Part shown: positions 39,110-48,182 of the stretch, piece after piece
Numbering within the stretch: the stretch's first letter is position 1
Layout: every line of letters starts with the position of its first letter
Source: Sporisorium sorghi
Lineage: Eukaryota > Basidiomycota > Ustilaginomycetes > Ustilaginales > Ustilaginaceae
Direction: 5' to 3'
NCBI GenBank assembly: GCA_023212695.1
Contig: JALCCG010000027.1
Span: 60,914 to 124,913, forward strand
Length of the DNA: 64,000 nucleotides
Position numbers and translations under genes: made by a program
The notes under the pieces: model-generated
Told to the model about the DNA's origin: nothing
The model's input: the letters and a program-made list of their open reading frames with translations, nothing else
Database searches by the model: none

Positions 39110-39682
39110 TTACAAGAACAAACGCATAAGTTCGAAGAAGACTGTATCCACAAAGGCAACGCTCTCGGCTCGGTCAGCATCGTCACCTTTCTTTCTCGTT
39201 CCTCTGCTTTCCTCGCATCTGTCGGTCTCCGGGCCGGAGCGTGCTCGCAACCACAACAGACGAGGGTGTGAAAAGCTGGTACTCACCACCGCCAACAACG
39301 ACGAACACGATCAATCCAAGAGCCAACTTGTTGTTCCTCAGGCTGCCGCCGAGGGCGGACTTGTTTGCGGCGGCGAGGCGGTCCCTGCGCGCGGGTCTGA
39401 CGTTGGTGCGCCCGCGCTTGGCTGGCTGCTTGGCATCGTGCGTCGTCTCTTCGGTAGCGGAGGAAGGGGTGTTGCGGATGCGCGGCTTGCCGGCGTTTTC
39501 GCGTGCGGTCGCGGCGAACGCCGCGTTCTTCGCTTTGATGTCCTTGAACGTCGGCTGGCAGAAATGCGGCAAAGGGTGTCAGTGTAGGGTGAGGGAGACG
39601 CTGCAAGGTGGCCAGCGCGTCGGTCCGCGAGACCCCTCGGTAGCAACGTGTGAGCTCAGTGCAAACGTCGGACACTTACCAT
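39110..39682 (-). CDS. YSY6: RAMP4/YSY6-like stress-associated ER membrane protein
   Basis: Three exons assembled by splice signals: 39682-39680 (only ATG), 39554-39287 and 39141-39110, giving 100 residues. Intron 1 has GTAAGT immediately after the ATG and a TGCCAG acceptor. Intron 2 has a GTGAGT donor and a TACAG acceptor, phase 1. The product reads M-PTFKDIKAKNAAFAATAREN, a basic linker (KRGRTNVRPARRDRLAAANKS), and a C-terminal anchor KLALGLIVFVVVGGVFFELMRLFL. Yeast Ysy6 and animal RAMP4/SERP1 share this plan: KxxNxxF near the N-terminus and a tail anchor ending VGGxxxQLI. They sit in the ER translocon and protect new membrane proteins during stress. This one is longer in the cytosolic part than the 65-residue orthologues. 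Confidence 0.75.
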
Positions 39683-39988
39683 GATGTGTATAGAAGATGT
39701 TGCGGGTAAGGTAGCAAGAACGAGGTCGACGCAAAACCCTGAACACGGCTTTGGCGCTCTCTGCCCCACACTCAACCCTTGTCCCCCTTCCCGACGCTGC
39801 CGTCGCGAGCCTGTGCCTTTCTGAAGCAAGAAGAAATTCCAGCCTTGAAATTCTCCGAAACGCCGCTTTGAGAGGCCACGTCACGCGCAACCCCACCCCA
39901 CCGTCCTGCGCTGCTTATCACCATCACCACCACGGCACACAACTCATGTCAATCAGAACACATTTGCAAATGCCTCCAGTTCATTCGC
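39683..39988. other. Gap between RAMP4-like promoter and ATG13 stop
   Basis: 306 nt. It holds the RAMP4-like promoter; a (CAC)n stretch lies near 39920-39933. Nothing else recognised. Confidence 0.4.
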
Positions 39989-42900
39989 TTAGTCGTCTTC
40001 CTCTTCCGCATCCTCATCGTCGTACACCTCGTCCCTCGAGGTAGGATACGACTGAGCGCCGGGCTTGCCCATTCGTGGCTGGTAGTGGAATTGAGTCGAT
40101 GGCGCACTCACGCCGTGCCCTCGTCGAGCGTCTCCTCCTCCGGCACTAGTTGTGGCGGCTCCACTGCCACTCGGGCTCAGACCAGACGCTCCCACGCCTA
40201 CACCACCGACCAGCCTGCCTGTGCCGCCAAAAGGTCGTGTAGAGCTCGACCTGAACCCAACTGGACCTGCTCCTCCCGCTGCTCCTACCGAAGCACTGGG
40301 CGTACCGACTTGCTGCTGCTGATGCTGCTGAGAAGCCGAGCCAACACCACGCCACGGACTGTGCGATCCTCTGCCACGCGTGCTGGCGCCCACCTCTTGT
40401 CCAAATGTCCGCGACATCTCTGCGTCCGCTCGTCGTCGTTCCGCTTCTTGCGCACGCTCGCGCTCCCATCGATCCGCAGCATGCCAGTCGTGCGCGCGGC
40501 CTTCGCGATGGGCTCCTACAGGTAGAGTCGCTCCCATTCCACCCTCGACGCCGCCAACAAATGCCGTTCCTGGCGTCTCGTCAGCAGCAGCACCGCGCTC
40601 TTCGGGCATCATCTCCATCTCGCCGGCCAGCTCGTCTTCCGGGTCGTAATCCTGCTGACCATCCACCTTGAACATGAGATCGCCCTCGGCTTCGTAGTCC
40701 AGGATCGGCGCCTCCTCGGCCGGAGCAGCAGCAGCAATTGTAGAAACCACGTTCTCTTGCGGATTCGCTGCGGCATTGTCGCGCGGCGCTCTCGCTGTTG
40801 CACTCGCTGCTGCCCCCGAGTCGCTGGCTGTGCGTTCGACTGCTGCAGTCCCGTAAGCGCGAACCTGATAGCCGACTGCAGAGCGAGGTCGCATTCCTGC
40901 GTCGCCTGGAAGAGCGCGTGCAAATGTCGGTGGACTCGACAGCCGAGCCGCAGCATTCTCAGCCGTATCATCCGCCACTTTGCCCGTGCCGCCTCGTCCC
41001 TTGCCCAAGGTTGCCGAAATCTGTGCGGGCGTGAGCGGGCGCGAGGTTTGCTGCAGCTGCGTCGTTGGCGCATAAGAGCCGCTGGGAGCCCTGGCGTCAA
41101 TCGAAACGGCTGCATCCGAAGAGGTCCCCACACTTGTCGTTGATCCTTGCTCCTTGGAGCCCAGGATGCCAACCGACTCGGCCATACGATTGAGCAGGTC
41201 GTCGAGCTGGCTGCGCGACATGGGATTCGCCGTGCGTAGACCGCTTCCAGAACGCAAGCCGCTCCCAGACAATGGCGATGGACGTTCTTGCCCGAGATTC
41301 GATTGCACCGAGTCCGTCAAAGCGTCGGACCCATGCCCTGGTGCGTTCGAGGCGGCACCTTCTTCGGGCGTGCTGCTGAGACCCGGTGCATTTCGACGCT
41401 CGTGCCTGAGGCTGGTCAGCTTGCCCATAGACGATGCGCCAAAGGCAGGGCGAGTCTCCAAGAGGCGTGCAAGATCGTCCAAGTCATCCTCGTGGCTTCT
41501 CGGACTCGGTGTGAGGCCGCCGCCCAATTGCGCCGCGGCCGCTGCCGACGTCGGTCGATATCTGGACGCAGCAGAAGCGCTTGCTGCAGCCGTGGCATCA
41601 TCAAGACTCGACGTTCTCGCAAACGCCCCACCAGTTCCAAGCCCTTGTCGCTGCTCCATCCGCGAGATCCAGCTGCGGCCGTAAGCCGAACTGAGGCTTC
41701 CGCCAGCTCCACCGAAGCGCGGATAGCTCGACGGCTCGGCACCTGCTCCTAGAGAGCCTGAGCCTTCCGATCCCAGACTGCTGCCGTAGATTCCGGCTCG
41801 TTCGCGGTTCTGGCGGTAGGAAAAGTTAGTGCTGTAGCGTTTGATCATCTGTGGCTTGGCGGCGGCCGACGAGGAAGTCGAGCTGGCTCCAAACGCGGAG
41901 CTAGACCCAGCATCGCTGGTGCTCGAGTTTCTTCGGATGCTCGTGCTCCTTGCACCCGTGCCCAGGTTCGAGGGCGAGTAGCTGCCATGTGTACCGGCGC
42001 TCGTAGACGTCGGTGGAGTCCTCGATATCGCAGCGATAGACGCGTTCTGCGACCGAGGCACATAGTTCTGGAAGACGCTGCGAAGGCTTGGACCAGCCAG
42101 AACACCGGTTCCAGACATGGACGAGCGCAGACCCGAGCCGGAAACGCTGCGGAAGGAAGACGAGGACTGGGATATCGTGGGTGCCAAGCTTGAGCCACCA
42201 AAGGCTCTCGATCCTTGCAGCGACATCTGCTGTGCCAGCGGTGAAGGCGACGAGGGGCTGAAAGAGACGCTAGGTCGAGGCTGCGTGGACGACGGTGGTC
42301 CCATGGTGCCCGCGGTGGTTGTCGCAAAGCCGCTGGTGGTTCGCGTCGAGATGGACCGACCCGTCAGACTGCTGGAAAAGGCTGTTGAAGCGCTGCGTGG
42401 TACGCTGGTGCCGGTTTCTGGAAGGTCAAAGGTGGCAGCCGAGGGAGAGACGGGCGGGCTGGGACGGCCGCTGGAAAGACCGCTGATGGATCGAAGGCGT
42501 CGCTCGCTCGTACTCGGTCTGCGCACGGCGCTTGGCACCATGAACGCCGGCTCGGCGCTGAGAGCAGCAGCCAGAGCCGGGCTGGAAGGCACACCGGACG
42601 AGCTGGCTGGGCCTATGAGCGACAAGTTGCTTTTGGTGGAGCCTGTCCTTCTCAGACTCGAAAGACCAGCAGAGTGGCGTCCTGGTGCACTTGTGCTGAA
42701 AACGCTTGGGTTGGCAGGGGATTGGGATGCGAGCGCATCCGCTCCTATTGCACCGTCCGGCGAGCTTCTTTGAGCCACGAGAACTGCAGGCCTGGCTGCT
42801 GAAATGCCGCCCATGCGTTGCTGACCAGAAAGAGCGGCGAACTGAGACGTGTTGCGCTGCTGATCATCAGGGTTGTTGGAGTCGGCGATGGGAAGAGGTG

Positions 42901-44206
42901 CGGGTGCAGCTGCAGCAGACGGCAGCGATGCATCGACTGGCTTGGGCTGGTGCAGGTTGGTTGCGTCGGAGGTTTGAGGAGCTCTGAAGTAGTCTTCATC
43001 GAGATCGACCTTGATGTCGGTTGCGCCGTGCAGATTGCCCGCATCTTCGATGAGATAGTCAGTATACCTGCGATATGTGACAGAGAGCTCGAGATGACCG
43101 ATGGGCGTGGCAATAGGATCGAGGGTGCGAGTGGCGTAGTGTGCGTGAGAGTCGGTGTCACTGGGCTGAGTCTCGTCCGCAGTGAAGGCTCGCTCCGCTG
43201 GCAAAGGCTGAGTGACACTGATCTCCTCTGAAAGTGCCTGGTCGTCTTGCGAGTCGAGAAGCATGCTGAGGCGACAGCCAAGGTTCATCTCTACATCGTG
43301 CGAGCCCATGTCCTGGCGAGCAGCTAGAGAGGGGAACGACGGGTGTGATGGACCACTGCGTTTCTGGGGTGCCGCCTTGAGCGCTTCGATCTTGGAAGCA
43401 AGGCGATTTGAGGGCAGCGAACAGAGCAGGGTGAAGAGCGTGCGAAAGTGCACGACAGAGCGTTTGTAGAAGGTCGACAGATCTGGAGGCGCCGAAGGTT
43501 GAGCAGGATCGAAATGCAATCGCCATTGCTCCAGAACGATCCTTTGCGGACGTGTGGTGCTTGCTGAAGGCGTCGAGGGGTCGTCTGACCGACGGCCATC
43601 GATGCATATGCGTCTGCTTGGGGTGCTGGAGAGGGGCGTGGTGAGAAGCAGAATATCGTGACGGTCCGAGACGCCAGAGACATCAAGCATGACGTCAATG
43701 ATGAGCTCCGGAATGGCTGACAGCGGCGCCGTTGGATCAGCACCAGTTGCATCGAGTCCTAGCAAGGACGTTACGGAACGCCAAAGGCGCAGTTCATCCT
43801 TGAACAGATCCGAGTCTGGAATATGAAGACCGAACCATCGAGAGAGCTTAGCGTTCGACGATGAGGCGGGCGCGGCATCAAAGGGAGCGGTGAGGAGGAA
43901 GGAGCGCAAGTGAGCCAGGCGCGACTGTATGATGAGGTTGGCGGTGGTGGTGTAAAAGTGGTAAATGACTCCATCCAACTTGGTCAACTGAGTTGCTGTT
44001 GCTGCTGAAGCAATGCCTTGGCCCGCCGAGTCTTGACGATACGACGGGCGTCTCTGAAGCGAAGCCGATGCCTCATTTTGGTGCTGCTGCGGATCGATGC
44101 TTTGAGAAGAGCCGGGAGCTCCGATAGAAGAGGAAGAGGTGGGGTGTCTCGAATGAGCAGAAGAGATGCGGCGGTGTTGGGGAATCTCTTGAGGTTGTGG
44201 CTGCAT
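39989..44206 (-). CDS. ATG13: Autophagy protein ATG13
   Basis: Single exon of 1405 residues (MQPQPQEIPQHRR start). Residues about 72-400 are the HORMA domain typical of Atg13: TKLDGVIYHFYTTTANLIIQSRL, WFGLHIPDSDLFKDELRLWRSV, ELIIDVMLDVSG, RIVLEQWRLHFDP, TFYKRSVVHFRTLFTLLCSLP and ATPIGHLELSVTYRRYTDYLIED. The rest, about 1000 residues, is disordered and Ser/Pro/Ala-rich and would hold the Atg1- and Atg17-binding and TORC1 phosphorylation sites. Atg13 is the scaffold of the Atg1 kinase complex that starts autophagy. It is longer than yeast Atg13 (738), from low-complexity expansion. The C-terminus is acidic (DEVYDDEDAEEEDD). Confidence 0.93.
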   Translation of the reverse strand: MQPQPQEIPQHRRISSAHSRHPTSSSSIGAPGSSQSIDPQQHQNEASASLQRRPSYRQDSAGQGIASAATATQLTKLDGVIYHFYTTTANLIIQSRLAHLRSFLLTAPFDAAPASSSNAKLSRWFGLHIPDSDLFKDELRLWRSVTSLLGLDATGADPTAPLSAIPELIIDVMLDVSGVSDRHDILLLTTPLSSTPSRRICIDGRRSDDPSTPSASTTRPQRIVLEQWRLHFDPAQPSAPPDLSTFYKRSVVHFRTLFTLLCSLPSNRLASKIEALKAAPQKRSGPSHPSFPSLAARQDMGSHDVEMNLGCRLSMLLDSQDDQALSEEISVTQPLPAERAFTADETQPSDTDSHAHYATRTLDPIATPIGHLELSVTYRRYTDYLIEDAGNLHGATDIKVDLDEDYFRAPQTSDATNLHQPKPVDASLPSAAAAPAPLPIADSNNPDDQQRNTSQFAALSGQQRMGGISAARPAVLVAQRSSPDGAIGADALASQSPANPSVFSTSAPGRHSAGLSSLRRTGSTKSNLSLIGPASSSGVPSSPALAAALSAEPAFMVPSAVRRPSTSERRLRSISGLSSGRPSPPVSPSAATFDLPETGTSVPRSASTAFSSSLTGRSISTRTTSGFATTTAGTMGPPSSTQPRPSVSFSPSSPSPLAQQMSLQGSRAFGGSSLAPTISQSSSSFRSVSGSGLRSSMSGTGVLAGPSLRSVFQNYVPRSQNASIAAISRTPPTSTSAGTHGSYSPSNLGTGARSTSIRRNSSTSDAGSSSAFGASSTSSSAAAKPQMIKRYSTNFSYRQNRERAGIYGSSLGSEGSGSLGAGAEPSSYPRFGGAGGSLSSAYGRSWISRMEQRQGLGTGGAFARTSSLDDATAAASASAASRYRPTSAAAAAQLGGGLTPSPRSHEDDLDDLARLLETRPAFGASSMGKLTSLRHERRNAPGLSSTPEEGAASNAPGHGSDALTDSVQSNLGQERPSPLSGSGLRSGSGLRTANPMSRSQLDDLLNRMAESVGILGSKEQGSTTSVGTSSDAAVSIDARAPSGSYAPTTQLQQTSRPLTPAQISATLGKGRGGTGKVADDTAENAAARLSSPPTFARALPGDAGMRPRSAVGYQVRAYGTAAVERTASDSGAAASATARAPRDNAAANPQENVVSTIAAAAPAEEAPILDYEAEGDLMFKVDGQQDYDPEDELAGEMEMMPEERGAAADETPGTAFVGGVEGGMGATLPVGAHREGRAHDWHAADRWERERAQEAERRRADAEMSRTFGQEVGASTRGRGSHSPWRGVGSASQQHQQQQVGTPSASVGAAGGAGPVGFRSSSTRPFGGTGRLVGGVGVGASGLSPSGSGAATTSAGGGDARRGHGVSAPSTQFHYQPRMGKPGAQSYPTSRDEVYDDEDAEEEDD

Positions 44207-45216
44207 CCAACCAAAGAGGCGACGGATGGTGCCGACGCTAGCAGAGACTGAGCGACGACGCCAACGGCAGAAAGAGGAATGGCCCAGTGGCAGCTACGGA
44301 GGTGCCGTGTGCTTTGCAAGGAGGTGCAGTTCTAGCGCCTGCGAAACGGCAATCCCGACGATTGCAGGGATGACGATGGTGTTGAAGTTGGTGATGGTTG
44401 ATGAGAGTGATGATGCTGATGTCGATTCTCAGCGTCGGCCACTCCTGCAGACGGACGAGACAGGTGACAAGGGTCTCGATAAGCCGAGGCAGCCGTGTTC
44501 TCTCTCCAAAGTGGGAGCTCCAATGCAACGGTGCGGTGCCGGTGACTTTCGGCACTCGTCACACAATCGTTGGGACTTGGCCATCACGACGCCATCTCGC
44601 ATAGACAACGCTAAATTCACCCAAAATCAGTTTTTTTTTTTTCGACGCTTCACCATCGCAGCATGAAAGGTTGCCTCCCCCTTTTCACAACCTCCTGTCG
44701 AGATGGAGATGCCCGTTCATCGACGCAATAGCAGCAATCGGATAAGATGTCGAGTGCCTTACAAGACTGAGTGCGGATGATCCTCGGCGGCAGATCCGGC
44801 TCAAATGACTCAGGCTCAATGAATGACTTTTTTGTTGAAATCACGTGATGCATTCCCACTCTGACGCGGGAGGCGTGCGGTGGGGACAGTGGGCGAGGCC
44901 GAGGGCGAGGGCGAGGGCGAGGGCGAGCGAGCGAGCGAGAGAGAAAGTCGAATTGAATGCAGCTCGCAATTTCAACTGCCACTGCTGCAGAAAGCAACGT
45001 TCCTTTCCTTCCATCCGCTCTCACGCTCTCTTGCTTGCCACCATCGTACAACACCAGCATCGTGGCTACCCATCTCTGCTCAGATCATCCGCTCAACAGC
45101 GCCAGTGGATAGTGCAGACGTCGACGCGGGCTCGAGAGTGGTGCGAATCGCTGCAAGACCTGATCGCCAATTGCAACACACAACCTTTGGCTCAGCGTTA
45201 GGTGTTTGCAATCACG
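44207..45216. promoter_or_regulatory. ATG13/securin divergent intergenic region
   Basis: About 1 kb. It contains a T-run (44630-44641) and a (GGGCGA)n / (GCGA)n tandem repeat at 44891-44940. No gene recognised; the 270 nt before 45217 look like a leader. Confidence 0.5.
44891..44940 (+). repeat. GGGCGA/GCGA tandem repeat
   Basis: Four to five hexamer units followed by GCGA tetramers and GA dimers, in the ATG13/securin intergenic region. Confidence 0.85.
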
Positions 45217-46842
45217 ATGATGCACTCAAGAGGCTTCGTCCTCTCGGAAAACCAGGCTTTTGCCGGTCAGACTAGGACGCCTGGTCCATCACGTCTGCAT
45301 GCTTCACCCACGCGCAAGAACATGACCACGGGCAAGAGGGCGCTCGGTCAGTCGTCCAAGCTGTTTGGACAGGAACCCAACTCTGCCGGCCCCAAACAGC
45401 TGTTCAAGGACCTTGGATCCACGCACTCCCCCGTCAAGGCGCTTGGCGATCGCAATGCCTCCAAGACGCCTGGTCTATCGAAACTCGCACCGGGAAAGCA
45501 AGACGCTTCGCCTCAAAAGGGAAAGGGAGCCTCCGGAAACAGCATGGATTCGTCTCCGACCAAGAAGGGCTCCTCCGAGCTGAGTCCACGCAAGGCCAGC
45601 ACATCCAACGCACTCCGATCGCTGAACGGCAAGCAGCGTCAAACGACCGAGCTGCCCTTCACCAAGCCTACTCAAAACGATGCTTCGGCGAGCGCATTCA
45701 AGACGCCCGCTCCCACGCAGCTTGGCAAGGCAAGGCCGATGAGCCGTCAAAACAGCTTCGTCACTCCAGCCGCCAACATCGGACGAGCAGGTCAGATCAA
45801 AGCACGCATGGGCGAGATCATGGATGCCGAGATGGGCCTCTCGTTGCAAAAGGGCGACAACGCCACCGAGCAGGTCACCGAGCAGCCGGCGGTGCAAATG
45901 ACCGAGGAGGAGATGTACCCGGAGATCGAGTACATGCCGCCCAGCTTCAAGCATCCTGTCTTTGAGTTCCCGGACGAGCTCGACGATTTGCCGCGAGCCA
46001 AAGAGGTAGGCGCTCAGCTTTCACGCTTTACGACTCTGGGCATTCGCGCTGGGCAGCCGGATGACCTGAGCGATGTCGAAGTCTCGCCGATCGAGATGAG
46101 TACAGATGTCGATCTGGCACCACCGACGCCTGCTCTGGAAAGTGACGATGACGACCCGTGGCCGAATGTCCTGGTGACGGAGGAAGAGGACACTATGCAG
46201 CAGTCCGCGGTCTCTCGACCCAAAGCTGCCGTCAGCAAAGTGGTTCCCAACGCTGCCACACGCCCCACGACGACGACAGCTCGACCTTTGGGAGCCGCAA
46301 CGGGACGTGCTGCCACCGTTTCAGCAGGAGCGCGCACTGCCACGGCTCAGCGAGCGATCAACAGCACCAGCATCAAGCCACGCACCGTCCCATCGGCTGC
46401 TGGCACACGCGCCGTGCCAGGCAAAGCCACGAACCAGCCGGTCGTGCGTTCCACTGGCCTGCAGCGCTCCATCGCGTCAGCACCTGGCAGCCGAGCCTCG
46501 TCGTCGAACTCGACCGCCACATCGCGAGCCACGGCAATGTCCAGACCAGCGACTGCCGCAGCAAGACGAGTCGTCCGACCGGCGACCAGCACTCGACCAG
46601 CTGCGACTCAAGCTGTTGGTGCCAGAGCGGCAATGCAGACGACCAACAGCAGGGCTTCCACCCTCCTACCAGCTCAGCAGCCTTCGACTCAGAAGCGCAC
46701 CGTCACCAAGCTGAATCCAAAGTTGATTGACTTTGTCGACGATGATCTCGGCAAGCAGACCGAAGCAGCGCTCGACCGCATGGATGCCGACGACGCACTC
46801 GAATCGCTCCAGCTGGACCTGGGCGATGAAGAGGCGGACTGA
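45217..46842 (+). CDS. PDS1: Securin-like anaphase inhibitor (Pds1/Cut2)
   Basis: Single exon of 541 residues from the ATG at 45217 (MMHSRGFVLSENQAF); the frame upstream opens with a GTG. It is basic and Ser/Pro/Lys-rich in the N-terminal half, with VKALGDRNASKTPG, which parallels the IKALDGRSQVSTPR stretch of human securin. At residue 236 it has EIEYMPPSF, followed by an acidic PDELDDLPRAKEVG stretch, resembling the separase pseudosubstrate segment of fungal securins (EIE... type). A low-complexity Thr/Ala/Arg-rich region follows. Securins inhibit separase until APC/C-dependent destruction. I see an SEN in place of a KEN near the N-terminus and no perfect D-box, so degron assignment is open. 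A different disordered cell-cycle protein is the alternative. Confidence 0.6.
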   Translation: MMHSRGFVLSENQAFAGQTRTPGPSRLHASPTRKNMTTGKRALGQSSKLFGQEPNSAGPKQLFKDLGSTHSPVKALGDRNASKTPGLSKLAPGKQDASPQKGKGASGNSMDSSPTKKGSSELSPRKASTSNALRSLNGKQRQTTELPFTKPTQNDASASAFKTPAPTQLGKARPMSRQNSFVTPAANIGRAGQIKARMGEIMDAEMGLSLQKGDNATEQVTEQPAVQMTEEEMYPEIEYMPPSFKHPVFEFPDELDDLPRAKEVGAQLSRFTTLGIRAGQPDDLSDVEVSPIEMSTDVDLAPPTPALESDDDDPWPNVLVTEEEDTMQQSAVSRPKAAVSKVVPNAATRPTTTTARPLGAATGRAATVSAGARTATAQRAINSTSIKPRTVPSAAGTRAVPGKATNQPVVRSTGLQRSIASAPGSRASSSNSTATSRATAMSRPATAAARRVVRPATSTRPAATQAVGARAAMQTTNSRASTLLPAQQPSTQKRTVTKLNPKLIDFVDDDLGKQTEAALDRMDADDALESLQLDLGDEEAD

Positions 46843-47320
46843 GGATGCTACTCCACTCATCTGTGTCCCGCACCAGACACGGCTAGCCAGTTTGAAGCAT
46901 ACGACAGCACCATATCCCATCTCTTTTCGCATTCTACTTTGCATCCCTTTTCTTCCATCTAGCATTTGTATCTTTCATAGTATACCACATCTGAGCTCGC
47001 TCATCGAGCCGTTCAAATAGCTTCCAACTACTTGCCTTGCCTCAGTATGTCCGTCTGATGAGCTTGTGTTCATCGAAGGATCAGCTGGTCTTGATGTTTC
47101 TTGTTGCTGTGCCGAACGTCGCTGTATCGACTTCGGAAAGTTGATGTCACAGCGCGGCGCGAAGTTGCTCTCTTCTGCAGTCAAGCCGACGCGTGAGCTG
47201 CTGTTGCTGCAGGCACGCCAAAGCAGAAAAGGGGCAAGGCAAAGGCCGCCAAGCCACTGAGAAGACGCTGCACCGTGCGTTGGGATTTTTGCGGATTTTT
47301 GTTAGAAAGAGTGCGTTTGC

Positions 47321-47380
47321 TTTTGCTTTGCTGTGCTTTGCTGTGCTTTGCTGTGCTGTGCTGTGCCGTGCCGTGCCGCG
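47321..47380 (+). repeat. Degenerate GCTTT/GCTGT/GCCGT tandem repeat
   Basis: Twelve five-base units varying stepwise from GCTTT through GCTGT to GCCGT, suggesting slippage plus point changes. Confidence 0.8.
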
Positions 47381-47423
47381 TGATGTTCAACTGCGTTGGC
47401 CAAGCAAAAAGCCTTTCGACTCG

Positions 47424-47458
47424 ACACACAAACACACACACACACACACACACACACG
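47424..47458 (+). repeat. (CA)n microsatellite
   Basis: About 17 CA units with one interruption, upstream of YAK1. Confidence 0.9.
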
Positions 47459-48182
47459 CTTTTGCGACTTTTTGTCCGAGAGCGAGTGCATTGTTCCACT
47501 CGCTGCTTCCTTTGCTGCTGCACGACAAAAAAGGCACGGCGGCCCGGGCGTTGCCAGTCACACTCTCTGTCGGTCTCAAGCTGTGTCATTTTTGCGCTCA
47601 GTCGACTTAGCAATTCATTCTCCATCTCTTTCTCACTCAACCATCATCTCCACCATAATTTCTCGCTATCCGTCTTGTCGATCGACGACAATTGGCCGGC
47701 TTCCTCTTGTCTATCCAAGGCTGTCCGAGGTCTTGGCGGTAGCCGACCACATTCCGCTCCAAGCTGCGACTATCGGTGCTCTTTCCAACGTCACCCATTC
47801 GCTGTCGACCCATCCCGTCTCGGAAGTATCTCTTACTCTATCACAGTCTCGGCGCGCGCCCACCTCTTCCCTTCGAGACGCATCCAATACCAGGCGCATT
47901 CGGCCTTATCAAGCTTCAATCAAGTAGCTTTGATTGCTTCTCAATCGCTCGCTTCCATCCCTCGTCGCTTTACGGATGTCGTTCAGCTACAACGCGACTC
48001 TTGGCGTCTGATTCGCCCAACAGGCTTCTGCTCCCCTTCCCTTTCTCCCCGCAACGGACCGGCCATCCATCCTTCTTGCCTATCTCTTTTCCACTTGGTT
48101 GGGTCAGAGTCTAGTGCAGTCACAGCCCACACAGCCCACAAAAAGCCCCCTCTCGCTCTGACCGACGATCAGATCGACGACA

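Larger units (their letters stand above)
46843..48182. other. Securin/YAK1 intergenic region and YAK1 leader
   Basis: 1340 nt, genes in tandem. Contains a degenerate tandem repeat of TGCTTTGCTG-type units (47321-47380), a (CA)n microsatellite (47424-47458) and, from about 47620, a pyrimidine-rich stretch that looks like a long YAK1 5' leader. Open frames run through it but have low-complexity content. Confidence 0.5.
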
